Source: Acetobacter oryzoeni
Lineage (GTDB): Bacteria; Pseudomonadota; Alphaproteobacteria; Acetobacterales; Acetobacteraceae
Direction of reading: 5' to 3'
Length of the DNA: 64,000 nt
Assembly (NCBI RefSeq): GCF_004014775.2
Contig: NZ_CP042808.1
Span: 2,301,001-2,365,000, forward strand
In this document: one piece after another, positions 25,647 to 34,989 of the stretch
Layout of the letters: every line of letters begins with the position of its first letter
Position numbering within the stretch: position 1 is the first letter of the stretch
Notes under the pieces: generated by a model
Told to the model about the DNA's origin: nothing
Databases searched by the model: none
The model's input: the letters and a program-made list of their open reading frames with translations, nothing else
Translations under genes and position numbers: made by a program

Positions 25647-26675
25647 ATGCCTTCCCCCTTGCCTCCAAAAGCTGAAAGGCTGGATATATTTATGGCGCGC
25701 GCCAATGCGCGCTATTATGCAACCAAGCCTTTGCTTTCAGACTTTATTACTGCCCCTGAAATCTCTCAGGTTTTTGGAGAACTTCTGGGGGCTTGGGCTA
25801 CCACGGTCTGGCAGAATATGGGCTGCCCTGCGCAGGTTATTCTTGCCGAAGCCGGGCCGGGCCGCGGCACACTTATGGCAGATGCACTACGCCTGATTAC
25901 GCGTTGTGCCCCAGATTTTGCGCGTGCCCTTGATGTGCATCTGATAGAAACTTCCCCTCTTATGCGGCAAGCACAAAAGCAGGCTCTAGCCCCTTATGTG
26001 CACCCCACATGGCATGATCGGATAGAAAATCTTCCTTCTGGCCCGCTCATTCTATTGGGAAATGAATTTCTGGATGCCCTTCCCATTCGCCAGTTCGTGC
26101 AGACCCCTTCAGGCTGGCACGAACGCTACGTTATGGATGAGGCATTTCACCTTGTTCCATGCCATGCGCCAGCACTGCCAGATGGCAGAAATCTGGAACC
26201 AGACACTATTGTAGAGTTATGCGAACCCGCGCTGGAGGTTGCACGCTATCTGGGGCAACGTTTTGCAGCACAGCCAGGTGCGGCACTGTTTATTGATTAC
26301 GGCCACCATTCCACCCTAACGGGTGATTCCCTACAGGCCTTACGCCATGCATGCCCAGCCCAGCCGCTAAAAGCCGCCGGAGAGGCCGATCTCACGGCGC
26401 ATGTTGATTTCACCGCCCTTGCCGCAGTTGCCCAACAAGCAGGTGGCCATGTTTATGGCGCAGAAACGCAAGGTGCTTTTTTGCGCGTATTAGGCCTTAT
26501 GGAACGCACCGAACAACTGGCCACACGTGCAACCACAGAAGAGGCTGCCATATTGCGCAGTGCCGCGCATCGGCTAGCCGCTCCTGAAAAAATGGGGCAT
26601 CTGTTCCGTGTTATGGCCCTTGCCTCCCCCGGCCTGCCCTCACCTCCCGGCTTCATGAAAGGAGCGGACGTATGA
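25647..26675 (+). CDS. SAM-dependent methyltransferase, MidA/NDUFAF7 family
   Basis: The 342-residue protein has YYATKPLLSDFITAPEISQVFGE-type entry motifs, the SAM site LAEAGPGRGTLMADAL and NEFLDALPIRQF. The mitochondrial homologue NDUFAF7 dimethylates an arginine of a complex I subunit during assembly; a like role with bacterial NDH-1 is inferred from family. Eight bases separate it from lgt, and its stop overlaps pgeF by ATGA. Confidence 0.88.
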   Translation: MPSPLPPKAERLDIFMARANARYYATKPLLSDFITAPEISQVFGELLGAWATTVWQNMGCPAQVILAEAGPGRGTLMADALRLITRCAPDFARALDVHLIETSPLMRQAQKQALAPYVHPTWHDRIENLPSGPLILLGNEFLDALPIRQFVQTPSGWHERYVMDEAFHLVPCHAPALPDGRNLEPDTIVELCEPALEVARYLGQRFAAQPGAALFIDYGHHSTLTGDSLQALRHACPAQPLKAAGEADLTAHVDFTALAAVAQQAGGHVYGAETQGAFLRVLGLMERTEQLATRATTEEAAILRSAAHRLAAPEKMGHLFRVMALASPGLPSPPGFMKGADV

Positions 26676-27457
26676 CCACAACGCTCTCACCTCTCACCAG
26701 CCCTTTGCTTGGGCATACACGCCACGGATTTTTTACACGGGAAGGTGGTGTTTCCACCGGCCCCTATGCCAGCCTCAACTGTTCTACAAAATCTGGCGAT
26801 AGCCCACAAAATCTGGCTGAAAATCGTAGGCGGGTTGCAACCCATCTGGGCGTTCAGGCAGATCACTTGTTAGGCGTTACACAAGTGCATGGCCGTGCCG
26901 TGGTCACCGCCACAGCACCTTGGCCACCCGGCTCTGGCGCACCAGCTGATGCGCTTGTCACCAATCAGCCTGATATCGCCATTGGTGTGATTACCGCAGA
27001 CTGTGCGCCTGTGCTGTTTGCCAATGCAGAAGGCACCATTGTTGGCGCCGCCCATGCTGGCTGGCGCGGTGCCTTGGCTGGTATTTTGGAATCTACCTTG
27101 GAAGCCATGAAAGCCCTTGGCGCTAACGCTGAAAGTATTAGCGCTGTTGTTGGCCCCTGCATTGCTCAGGAAAGCTACGAAACGGCTGAAGACATGCACA
27201 TGGCCATTACCTCGGCAGATAAACAGGCAGCACGCTTTTTTGCACCGGGCACACGCCCCGGCCATTATCAGTTTGATCTGGCTGGTTGGTGTGTTTTCAG
27301 GTTGCAGCAAGCTGGGGTGCGCAATGCTGCCGCATTAGGCGTTGATACACTCTCTGACGAAAAACGCTTTTTTAGCCATCGCCGCCGCACTTTGGCGGGT
27401 GGTGGACAAATTGGACACCAGATTTCAGCGATTGCTACGGGACCTCAGAACGGATGA
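26672..27457 (+). CDS. pgeF: Peptidoglycan editing factor PgeF (YfiH family)
   Basis: The 261-residue protein has the metal and catalytic residues of the YfiH/laccase-domain family: QVHGRAV, TADCAPVLFA and AAHAGWRGALAG. In E. coli PgeF removes wrong residues from muropeptide precursors. It overlaps both neighbours by four bases (midA and the lipoprotein gene), a tight operon. The older polyphenol oxidase name is less likely to reflect its job. Confidence 0.9.
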   Translation: MTTTLSPLTSPLLGHTRHGFFTREGGVSTGPYASLNCSTKSGDSPQNLAENRRRVATHLGVQADHLLGVTQVHGRAVVTATAPWPPGSGAPADALVTNQPDIAIGVITADCAPVLFANAEGTIVGAAHAGWRGALAGILESTLEAMKALGANAESISAVVGPCIAQESYETAEDMHMAITSADKQAARFFAPGTRPGHYQFDLAGWCVFRLQQAGVRNAAALGVDTLSDEKRFFSHRRRTLAGGGQIGHQISAIATGPQNG

Positions 27458-28467
27458 ACCGCCTTTTACGCCATACTGCCCTGCCCCTTTCCTCTTTACT
27501 GCTGTTGGCAGGGTGTTTGGATGTGCCGCATCCGTTTTCTAACCCCGGAAAAGGGGCTTCAAAACTTGCGGCCAATGCACCACCATCCCGATTAGATATC
27601 CCTACCCCTACGGATTCCTTGCTCCCTAATGCTTCTGCCCAGATATGGGCCAAGGATGTTGCATCGGAACTGCTTCAGCAAACCATTCCGGCCATTGCTC
27701 AACCCACACGGCCCGGAGACTGGTGGCTCAAAATGCGAGCAGAATTAAGGGGGGATCAAGTTGTGCCAATTTACACAATCATGACGCCCAAAAACCAAAT
27801 TCGCGCTACGCAGGAAGGGCAAGCCGTACTAGCCACCCAATGGTCTGCCGGAGATGCATCCTTCTTCACGCTGGTTGCGCAGGATGCTGCGCCACGCATT
27901 TCCTCTGTGCTGACGGGTATTCAGGCAGATGATATGGAAAAAGATCCACACAGCCTGAAGCATCGTGCTGCACGGGTTTACTTTACCGGTGTAACCGGTG
28001 CACCGGGCGATGGGAATATATCTTTGGCCCGGGCTTTCACCGCCTCTTTCCGAGACAGTGAAGATACAATCCAGAACTCAAAGGAAAATGCAGATTTCAC
28101 GGTCATTTCCACCGTTAAACTTACACCTGGCCCCGTAGGAACACTTGGACACCCCCAGCAACATATCGAAATTGTTTGGCGCGTTGTGGACAAGGAAGGC
28201 AAGGAAGCCGGAGCAGCAACACAGCTGCATGATATTGATGCCCATTCCCTAGATAATTATTGGGGGGATGTTGCCGTTGCCGCTGCGCAGGAAGCAGCCG
28301 CTGCTGTTAAACAGATTATTGGCCGTTATTCTGGGCGAGATAATGCACCATTAGGCGCTGCCAACGCACAACACCCACAGCCAACACAAGCAAAAGCTAC
28401 CGGAAGCACAAACAGCACGGCAAATCCAGCCCAGCCAAATCAACCGGCAGCTTCTGCATTACCATAA
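27454..28467 (+). CDS. Hypothetical lipoprotein
   Basis: The 337-residue protein has a lipoprotein signal (SLLLLAGC, Cys near residue 21). The mature part has PGDWWLKMRAELRGDQVVP, a central TVISTVKLTPGPVG segment, IEIVWRVVDKEGKEAG and DNYWGDVAVAAAQEAA, then a Gln/Pro/Ala/Thr-rich tail of about 50 residues. I do not recognise the family. It is coupled to pgeF by ATGA overlap, which hints at an envelope role. Confidence 0.8.
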   Translation: MNRLLRHTALPLSSLLLLAGCLDVPHPFSNPGKGASKLAANAPPSRLDIPTPTDSLLPNASAQIWAKDVASELLQQTIPAIAQPTRPGDWWLKMRAELRGDQVVPIYTIMTPKNQIRATQEGQAVLATQWSAGDASFFTLVAQDAAPRISSVLTGIQADDMEKDPHSLKHRAARVYFTGVTGAPGDGNISLARAFTASFRDSEDTIQNSKENADFTVISTVKLTPGPVGTLGHPQQHIEIVWRVVDKEGKEAGAATQLHDIDAHSLDNYWGDVAVAAAQEAAAAVKQIIGRYSGRDNAPLGAANAQHPQPTQAKATGSTNSTANPAQPNQPAASALP

Positions 28468-28478
28468 GAAATAATGAA

Positions 28479-28520
28479 TCTCTTTCTCTGCTCGTCCCTC
28501 AAGATAGGCAGAGAAAGAGA
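28479..28520. terminator. Hairpin between convergent lipoprotein and transglycosylase genes
   Basis: TCTCTTTCTCTGC and GCAGAGAAAGAGA form a perfect 13-bp purine/pyrimidine stem with a 16-base loop. It sits in the 57-base gap between two convergent genes. Confidence 0.7.
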
Positions 28521-28524
28521 AACC

Positions 28525-29889
28525 TTATGAGCGGGAACCGGGGGAAATTACCACACAACCGCTAAGCTTGCGGCAGGCATCCAATGCTTCCTCATGCGAA
28601 AGATTGGTCAGCCGGGCCCGATACAATTTGCCCGTTTTGGCCTGAACACTTGCAATTTGCGCACGGGCCCCAGAAAGAGCCGCCCGATTACGGGCCTGCC
28701 CGGTTGCACTCTGCGCCATGGACTGCGTGCCAAAAGCCCCCACCTGAATAGCCCATGTTTTTGATTCATCGCTGCGTGTGCGATGCGTCAATAACGGTGC
28801 TGGCTCTGCATGCGCGGCAGGAAACATCTGCATGCGCCGTTGGGAAGATGTATTCCCCAACACAAGGCGCGCAGGTGCCGTAGGTTGTTCTGGCGGGTTT
28901 GGAATGGGGTCAGACGCATCTGCCACCTGCACTGGCGCAGTTGAAGCCGCTGTTTCAGAAGATCCCAACCGCTGCGCCCAAGCTGCACGCACATCTGCCG
29001 GGCTTTCTGTCAGCCCGTTAATGCGCCCCTTACGGGCAACCGGCTGCCATTCTGGCGTGTAAGAAGTGGTTGCAGAATCTCCATCACTGCCCACAACTTC
29101 AGCCAATTGCACGGGCTGTGCACCACTATTTCCGCTCCGCTGCGCCCATGCGGACTTAACGGAGTTCACTTCCCCCACAGACTGAATGGGCTGGTAAGAT
29201 TGGGCCATGCTATCATGGCTGGCTACCAGCAGATCTGCCTGAGAGCGATTGGTGGGTGAAATGCCAACAATTCTGCGCCCAATAGAGGCAACATAGTTAC
29301 GGGTTTCACGCGGGAGAGTGCGGTTGCGCGTTAGAAAATCTTCTAACCTTCCGGGCCCTGCATTGTAGGCCGCCAAAAAGCCCGGAGAACCATACACATC
29401 ATACAACTGGCGAATATAGCCTGTGCCCGCCATGATATTATCATGCGGATCAAACGCATCGTCACCCAGATTATAGGCTTGGCGCATTTCATCATATGTA
29501 GGCGGCATTAACTGCATCAGCCCCATAGCGCCCGGCCCGGATGTAACAAGCTGGCCATTATGGAAAAGCCGCCCACCCGATTCCTGCTGAATAACGGCGC
29601 GTATCCATTCATCCGGCACATCAAAGCGCTTTGAGGCTTCCTGAATATAGGGGCCCCAAGGATCTTCCGCCGTGCCCGGTGGTGCGTAATAGGAACGTGC
29701 ATGTGCCCGATACCGTGCGGCTTCTTCTGCCACAGGCATGGTAATATCATCCCCACTGGGCTGATTTGCACAGGCAGAAAGCAAGGCCAGAAGCCCCAGA
29801 ATAACTGAACCTTTGGCAGCATGGGCCAGCCTTTTGCCTCGCCATGCCACAGAACACCGCTTATGCTGGCTGATCTGTCTGGATGTCAT
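28525..29889 (-). CDS. Lytic transglycosylase lipoprotein with C-terminal SPOR domain (copy 2)
   Basis: This 454-residue protein is a paralogue of the one at 20136-21392. It has a lipoprotein signal (LLALLSAC, Cys near residue 40), TAEDPWGPYIQEASKRF, WIRAVIQQESGG with the catalytic Glu, GAMGLMQLMPPTY and AAYNAGPGR, then a long variable linker and a SPOR domain (WAIQVGAFGTQSMAQ). The SLT blocks match copy 1 nearly residue for residue, while linkers and SPOR domains differ. It should cut peptidoglycan near the septum. The start is uncertain: no strong ribosome site is seen. Confidence 0.87.
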   Translation of the reverse strand: MTSRQISQHKRCSVAWRGKRLAHAAKGSVILGLLALLSACANQPSGDDITMPVAEEAARYRAHARSYYAPPGTAEDPWGPYIQEASKRFDVPDEWIRAVIQQESGGRLFHNGQLVTSGPGAMGLMQLMPPTYDEMRQAYNLGDDAFDPHDNIMAGTGYIRQLYDVYGSPGFLAAYNAGPGRLEDFLTRNRTLPRETRNYVASIGRRIVGISPTNRSQADLLVASHDSMAQSYQPIQSVGEVNSVKSAWAQRSGNSGAQPVQLAEVVGSDGDSATTSYTPEWQPVARKGRINGLTESPADVRAAWAQRLGSSETAASTAPVQVADASDPIPNPPEQPTAPARLVLGNTSSQRRMQMFPAAHAEPAPLLTHRTRSDESKTWAIQVGAFGTQSMAQSATGQARNRAALSGARAQIASVQAKTGKLYRARLTNLSHEEALDACRKLSGCVVISPGSRS

Positions 29890-30078
29890 GCTATCTGGTC
29901 ATCCCATTCATGGAAGGCAAGGCACCGGCTTGTCGGGAGGTTTTCCTGACGATCTGGCATAAAACTCATGCTGGTATTTATACCTCGGATGTTTCTCATG
30001 CAAGAAATCGCTGCTGTTGTTCTCTCCCCATTATACTGCCTGTTGCAGAGACCGAATTGATCGGATAGGCCATAAAGC

Positions 30079-30942
30079 ATGACGGCCACATCCGGTTCTT
30101 CCGCGCAGTTTTCAGGGTCTGGGTTACCCACACAACCAGGCCGGGCTTCGCGCTCTCGCCTTGTTTCTGCCTGCAATGATATTGCGGGCGGGCTGCGCCT
30201 GTGGCGGCTGGCCCTTTCATTGGGCTGGCTAGATATCCGGCTGCAATTCAACGGGTCACGCATCGGCCCCTTCTGGCTCACACTCACTACAGGTGTCATG
30301 GTTGGCTCCATGGGGCTGATCTATTCTCAGCTCTTCCATCTGGTTCTGCACGATTACCTGCCATACTTGGCAATTTCGCTTATTCTATGGCAGGCGGGGC
30401 TTTCCTCTCTTATCCAGGAAAGTTGCTCTACCTTCACCCGTGCGGCAGAAACTCTGCGCTCGGTTAACATGCCATATTCCGTGCAGGCATTCCGCACTAT
30501 GGTGCGGTGCGGGATTATGTTTGGTTACAACATCATCGTGCCTGTAGTGGTATTTTTGATATTGGGCGTGTGGCCCGGCCTTACAATGCTTTTGGCTATA
30601 CCTGCCGTTGCAATATGGCTCGCTAACAACGTAGCACTTTGCCTATTGCTGGGCAGTGCCTGCGCCCGTTTTAGAGATATTCCCCCTATTGTGGGCAGTA
30701 TTCTCCAGATTATGTTTTACGTCACCCCAGTAATCTGGGAGCCCAAACAGCTTGGGAACACAACTTTCTGGCTATACTTCAACCCATTTTACGCGTTGCT
30801 GGAAATTGTACGCCGCCCGTTTTTGGGGCAGGCTCCAGAAGCAACGCTATGGATGATTGCCGGAGGTTTCAGCCTCATTTTATGGATTCTGGCGCTCTTT
30901 ACCTTCTCCCGCTCCCGTAGCAGACTGGCGTTCTGGATATGA
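30079..30942 (+). CDS. Polysaccharide ABC exporter permease (Wzm-like)
   Basis: The 287-residue ABC-2 permease has six hydrophobic segments after a polar 50-residue N-terminus, with WLDIRLQFNGSRIGPFW before helix 1 and MFYVTPVIWEPKQL in the last third, as in Wzm/KpsM. It overlaps the ATPase gene by ATGA. Together they should move a lipid-linked O-antigen or capsule chain. No glycosyltransferases are nearby. Confidence 0.85.
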   Translation: MTATSGSSAQFSGSGLPTQPGRASRSRLVSACNDIAGGLRLWRLALSLGWLDIRLQFNGSRIGPFWLTLTTGVMVGSMGLIYSQLFHLVLHDYLPYLAISLILWQAGLSSLIQESCSTFTRAAETLRSVNMPYSVQAFRTMVRCGIMFGYNIIVPVVVFLILGVWPGLTMLLAIPAVAIWLANNVALCLLLGSACARFRDIPPIVGSILQIMFYVTPVIWEPKQLGNTTFWLYFNPFYALLEIVRRPFLGQAPEATLWMIAGGFSLILWILALFTFSRSRSRLAFWI

Positions 30943-31796
30943 CAGGTTCTTCTGCGCCCACGAGCACAAAAACCACGACTGAATCTGCCTCCATCAGCAT
31001 TACAGATCTTTCGCTCAGCTTTCCCATTTTCCATGGGGGCGCACGTTCACTTAAGAAAATGCTGCTCAAACGCGGCAAATCGCTGCTGGCCAGCGCACGT
31101 GGGCTTCAGACAGGCGGCTCCGTTACACTCGGGCAAGGTGAAACAGGCACTGTTTACGTAGAAGCACTCCGAGATGTTTCGCTCAGCATCAAAGCTGGGG
31201 AACGCGTGGGGCTTATCGGGCATAACGGTGCTGGTAAATCTACTTTGTTGCGTGTCATGGCAGGCATTTACATGCCAGAAGCGCCAAACGTGCATATTCA
31301 AGGCAAAGTAGCCCCGTTGCTGGACCTACTTTCTGGCATGAACCCACAACTTACAGGCAGAGAAAACATAAGCCTGTTTGGCCACCAGAAAGGCTTTAAC
31401 TCTGCACAGATCACCCAACTGGAAAAAGACGTAGAAGCTTTTGCGCAGTTGGATGACTTTTTGGACTTGCCCGTAAGGCTTTACTCCACAGGCATGACTA
31501 TTCGCCTGGGTTTTGGGCTTGCCACTTCCATTACCCCACAGATTCTTCTGATGGATGAATGGTTTATGGCAGGAGACTTCCACTTTCAGGAACGCGCTGA
31601 AAAGCGCTTGGCCTCTGTTGTAGATTCCACAGATATTCTGGTCATCACCTCACATGCGCTAGGTGTGCTGGAAAAATGGTGCACCCGGCTGATCTGGATG
31701 GAACATGGCCAGATACGGATGGATGGCCCAGTGGAATCCGTTATGGATGCATATTGCAAAGAATCTGAACAAAACGCCCGGAAAGATCATTCCTGA
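30939..31796 (+). CDS. Polysaccharide ABC exporter ATP-binding protein (Wzt-like)
   Basis: The 285-residue ATPase has Walker A GHNGAGKSTLL, Walker B ILLMDEW and, in place of LSGGQ, the YSTGMTIRLGF signature typical of Wzt/KpsT. It lacks the C-terminal carbohydrate-binding domain of long Wzt proteins, so export need not be coupled to end-cap recognition. It pairs with the Wzm-like gene and is followed after three bases by the YnfA-family gene. Confidence 0.88.
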   Translation: MTGSSAPTSTKTTTESASISITDLSLSFPIFHGGARSLKKMLLKRGKSLLASARGLQTGGSVTLGQGETGTVYVEALRDVSLSIKAGERVGLIGHNGAGKSTLLRVMAGIYMPEAPNVHIQGKVAPLLDLLSGMNPQLTGRENISLFGHQKGFNSAQITQLEKDVEAFAQLDDFLDLPVRLYSTGMTIRLGFGLATSITPQILLMDEWFMAGDFHFQERAEKRLASVVDSTDILVITSHALGVLEKWCTRLIWMEHGQIRMDGPVESVMDAYCKESEQNARKDHS

Positions 31797-31799
31797 AAT

Positions 31800-32147
31800 A
31801 TGAATACTCTTATTTTTCTGCTGCGTTCTTTCGGGATATATCTTCTTGCCGGTTTTGCCGAAATTGCAGGTTGCTTTGCTGTCTGGCTCTGGATCAAGGA
31901 AGGCCGCTCAGGCTGGCTGACTATCCCCGGCCTTATCAGCTTATGTGTGTTTGCCCTTTTGCTCACACGTATAGATGAAGAAAGCGCCAGCCGAGCCTAT
32001 GCCGCTTATGGCGGCATTTACATTACGGCATCACTTATATGGATGCGCTGTGTAGAAGGCCGGACACCAGATAAATGGGAAATAACCGGAGCCCTTATCT
32101 GCCTGCTAGGTGCTGGCGTTATTCTGTTGGCCCCACGGCACGGATAA
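31800..32147 (+). CDS. UPF0060/YnfA family small membrane protein
   Basis: The 115-residue protein has four hydrophobic helices and the family blocks AGFAEIAGCFAVWLW, RAYAAYGGIYI and RPDKWE-like TPDKWEITGA. The fold resembles small multidrug resistance proteins, but the function is not established. It begins three bases after the Wzt-like stop, so it shares that transcript. It ends four bases before the convergent CorA-type gene with no terminator between. Confidence 0.9.
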   Translation: MNTLIFLLRSFGIYLLAGFAEIAGCFAVWLWIKEGRSGWLTIPGLISLCVFALLLTRIDEESASRAYAAYGGIYITASLIWMRCVEGRTPDKWEITGALICLLGAGVILLAPRHG

Positions 32148-32150
32148 TTT

Positions 32151-33212
32151 TTAAAGCAGCTTTGTCAGCTTCAGCACAAACCATGTGCCCAACATAATGC
32201 CAAAGCACAGAATACCGGCAATAACCGTATCCCACGCACCGCCGGACAAAAACATGCCGCCCGTGTTCATGCCGAAAAACCCGGTTACAAACGTGGCGGG
32301 CAGCATCAAAGTTGTACCAACAGAAACGATATACAGGCGGCGGTTGGTTTCTTCCGCCTGATTGGATGTGAGTTCGTCCTGCAAAGAGCGCGCACGGTCC
32401 TGCAAGGCCAAAAGGTCATCCAGTGCCGCATGAACTTGGCGCTGGGAACGATCTCGCAAATCATCCTCAGCCCATTCCGGCAGCTCCAGTTCTTCATCAC
32501 GAAAAATACGATCTACCGGCGCCAAAACACGGCGCAATTCTGTAGAGCGACGCCGAGCCACACCCAACAGGCCGCTCATACGGCCCAGATCGGTATCTCG
32601 GTCCAGCATCAGCAGCACATCTTCTGCACGGTCTAACTGATCATCCAGCCGTGCAAAATCACGCCGCAATGTATCTGCAAATTCCAGAAGAGCTCTATCC
32701 ACCACCTTGGCAGGAGAACGAGGCACAAGCCCGCGCTGTAGCTCATGATACACCACACCCAATGCCGGAATGGGGTGCCTGCGTGTGGTCAGCAGCAGAT
32801 CAGGCTCTAGCGCAAACCGCCATGTGCTCACATTTCTTTCATCATCAGTGGATGTGTCATCAAATGCTGGCAGCGCACCAAAAACAATATCGCCTTCACT
32901 TTCCAGGCGTGTGCTGCGTTCCAGATTGGTCAGAACCTGACGCACTTCTTCTGGTAACGAAGGTATGCTTTCAATCTGCGCGCGAGAAAGGGTATGGACG
33001 ATATCAAAATGGAACCAGGCCCACCCATCCTCCTGCATCAGCTCTGGGGGAAAGCTGCCAGTTGTCAGGCGCTGGGTAACAACATCACGCCCCAGTTCCA
33101 CCGGTTCTTTACCTGGGCGGCAGAAAATGGCCCACACCAAGCCATCCCGCAACAGGGTGCCCCCTTCCGAAAGAAGATCAGGCAGAGCTCCGGCTGATGG
33201 TAAGTTGGGCAT
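32151..33212 (-). CDS. CorA/ZntB-family metal ion transporter
   Basis: The protein has a large soluble N-terminal domain, a long coiled stalk (RRSTELRRVLAPVDRIF onward) and two C-terminal helices with the pore motif GFFGMNTGG. GMN followed by TGG and the overall sequence lean to the ZntB branch, which moves zinc with protons, rather than magnesium CorA. ATG 33212 (353 residues) has GGGAG upstream; an ATG 17 codons earlier is possible. It is unlinked to znuABC. Confidence 0.88.
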   Translation of the reverse strand: MPNLPSAGALPDLLSEGGTLLRDGLVWAIFCRPGKEPVELGRDVVTQRLTTGSFPPELMQEDGWAWFHFDIVHTLSRAQIESIPSLPEEVRQVLTNLERSTRLESEGDIVFGALPAFDDTSTDDERNVSTWRFALEPDLLLTTRRHPIPALGVVYHELQRGLVPRSPAKVVDRALLEFADTLRRDFARLDDQLDRAEDVLLMLDRDTDLGRMSGLLGVARRRSTELRRVLAPVDRIFRDEELELPEWAEDDLRDRSQRQVHAALDDLLALQDRARSLQDELTSNQAEETNRRLYIVSVGTTLMLPATFVTGFFGMNTGGMFLSGGAWDTVIAGILCFGIMLGTWFVLKLTKLL

Positions 33213-33357
33213 CACTGGTCTCCCTGCTTTCTTACGGGCATATCCCCAAGCGGGCTGTGTCATAAAACCTGCTTTTGGCGCCAGCGCCAGTCAGGTTGCA
33301 TAACATGAGCCAGAAATTGGCAAAAGGCAGAGAAACCACCTTTTGCCAACACTTAAC

Positions 33358-33648
33358 TTATGATCGCGCCCGCAAACCTCCGGGACGGCGGCCCGCACCT
33401 TCTCCAGTTGGACGCGCAGAGCGCGTGCCATTCTGCTGCTTACGTGCAGCTTTAAGAACGGGCGCTGCTGTAAGCTCGGCCTCAAGCTGAGCAATACGTT
33501 TGCGTATGCTTTCCTTAAGTGCCGGAGAGGTATGAGCCTTCATTGCCCCCAGCGTTTCCTTCAGATCGCGCAGCTGCTTCTGTTTTTCTGGCAGAGAACG
33601 ACGAATAGGCTGGTTGTCAGACATCTGGCCACGATAAGCACGCATGAG
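33358..33648 (-). CDS. Small basic coiled-coil hypothetical protein
   Basis: The 96-residue protein has a charged helical middle (EKQKQLRDLKETLGAMK and IRKRIAQLEAELTAAP) that should coil, and a basic, Gly/Arg-rich tail. ATG 33648 follows GAGG at nine bases. The family is not known to me. It lies downstream of hisC beyond a terminator-like hairpin. Confidence 0.65.
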   Translation of the reverse strand, partial: LMRAYRGQMSDNQPIRRSLPEKQKQLRDLKETLGAMKAHTSPALKESIRKRIAQLEAELTAAPVLKAARKQQNGTRSARPTGEGAGRRPGGLRARS

Positions 33649-33673
33649 CTGAACCTCATTACAACAAAATAAG

Positions 33674-33697
33674 GCGCGGCCAACGTTATGGCCGCGC
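33674..33697 (-). terminator. Hairpin between hisC and the small basic gene
   Basis: GCGCGGCCA and TGGCCGCGC make a perfect 9-bp stem with a 6-base loop. On the minus strand CTTATTTTG follows, so it may terminate hisC transcripts about 125 bases after the stop. Confidence 0.6.
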
Positions 33698-33821
33698 TGC
33701 CTGCACAGTGCAGAAATGACCCGTTGAAACCTGCGCCAAACACACATAACAGTTCGCCCACCGCAAAAAGCGGCAGGCAAGCCCTTTATACGCGTAAGAA
33801 AAACAGACTTTTAAGGTCTGG

Positions 33822-34892
33822 TTAGAGCGAATTGCTGCACAGAATATCCCGCAATGCTGAAAGCAACTTTTCACACTGCTGATCTGTGCCGACCGTAATG
33901 CGCAACCACGCAGCGGTGCGCTCACCCCTTAAGTGCCTGACAATAATGGCACGCTCTCTGAGTTGGGTAGCCAGTTCTACTGCGTTCCGGTTCGGGTGCC
34001 GAGTGTAAACAAAATTGGCTTTGGACGGCAAGACATCAAAACCGAGTTTTTGCAGCCCTTCTGCCAATGCCGTTCTGCTGGCAACAACCTTCTGCACGCT
34101 GGAGGCAAACCACGCCTCATCTTCCACCGCAGCCGTTGCCCCGACCTGCGCCAGACGATCCAGCGGGTAGGAATTAAAGCTATCCTTTATGCGCACCAAA
34201 CCTTCAATCAGTTCGGGTTGCCCAAATGCAAAACCAACCCGCAAGCCAGCAAGTGCGCGTGATTTAGAGAAAGTCTGTACGACCAGAAGGTTAGGATAGT
34301 CCTTAATTAAGGAAACAGCGCTTTCTGCACCAAAATCCACATAGGCTTCATCAATCAGCACAACGCGGTCTGGCTGGAGTTCCAGAAGCTGGCGCACCTC
34401 TGCCAAGCTCAGGGCAATGCCTGTGGGGGCATTCGGGTTAGCCACTACAACCCCACTGCATGGGCCCGCGTAATCTGCAATATTTACCTGCATATCATCC
34501 GTAAGCGGAACCGTACGGAACGGCAGGGAATAAAGGCCGCAATACACGTGATAGAAGCTGTAAGTTACATCCGGGAACAGCAATGGTTCACCATGCGCAA
34601 AAAATGCCTGAAAAGCATGGGCCAGAACCTCGTCCGAACCATTGCCTACAAACACATATTCCGGCCCTAACCCAACACGCGCGCCCAAAGCCGTGCGCAA
34701 AGCCAAAGCTTCGGGATCGGGATACAGGCGTAATGTGTCATTATCCGCAGCACGAATAGCCTCCAACGCACGTGGAGACGGGCCATAAGGCGATTCGTTG
34801 GTGTTCAACTTGATCAGATCGGTCATTTTGGGCTGCTCACCGGGCACATACGGTGTCAGCTTATGAACAAGCGGGCTCCAGAAACGACTCAT
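33822..34892 (-). CDS. hisC: Histidinol-phosphate aminotransferase
   Basis: This class I/II PLP aminotransferase makes histidinol phosphate in histidine synthesis and may also act on aromatic amino acids. The 356-residue protein has [38 protein letters not shown], the LIDEAYVDF Asp region and the PLP lysine in [18 protein letters not shown] 34892 has AGGTAG upstream; another ATG lies five codons earlier. No other his genes adjoin it. Confidence 0.92.
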   Translation of the reverse strand: MSRFWSPLVHKLTPYVPGEQPKMTDLIKLNTNESPYGPSPRALEAIRAADNDTLRLYPDPEALALRTALGARVGLGPEYVFVGNGSDEVLAHAFQAFFAHGEPLLFPDVTYSFYHVYCGLYSLPFRTVPLTDDMQVNIADYAGPCSGVVVANPNAPTGIALSLAEVRQLLELQPDRVVLIDEAYVDFGAESAVSLIKDYPNLLVVQTFSKSRALAGLRVGFAFGQPELIEGLVRIKDSFNSYPLDRLAQVGATAAVEDEAWFASSVQKVVASRTALAEGLQKLGFDVLPSKANFVYTRHPNRNAVELATQLRERAIIVRHLRGERTAAWLRITVGTDQQCEKLLSALRDILCSNSL

Positions 34893-34910
34893 GCTACCTA
34901 TATCCAAAAA

Positions 34911-34936
34911 ACAAAAGCAGCCTGAGGTCAGGCCGC
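34911..34936 (-). terminator. Terminator after the ankyrin gene
   Basis: On the minus strand GCGGCCTGA and TCAGGCTGC pair with one mismatch, followed by TTTTGTTTTTT. It lies between the ankyrin gene stop and the hisC start, so hisC probably has its own promoter or depends on read-through. Confidence 0.65.
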
Positions 34937-34989
34937 CTTATCCCTTCTTATCTGAAGGTGTAAAACCAAAATAACCCGCCAATCCTTTT

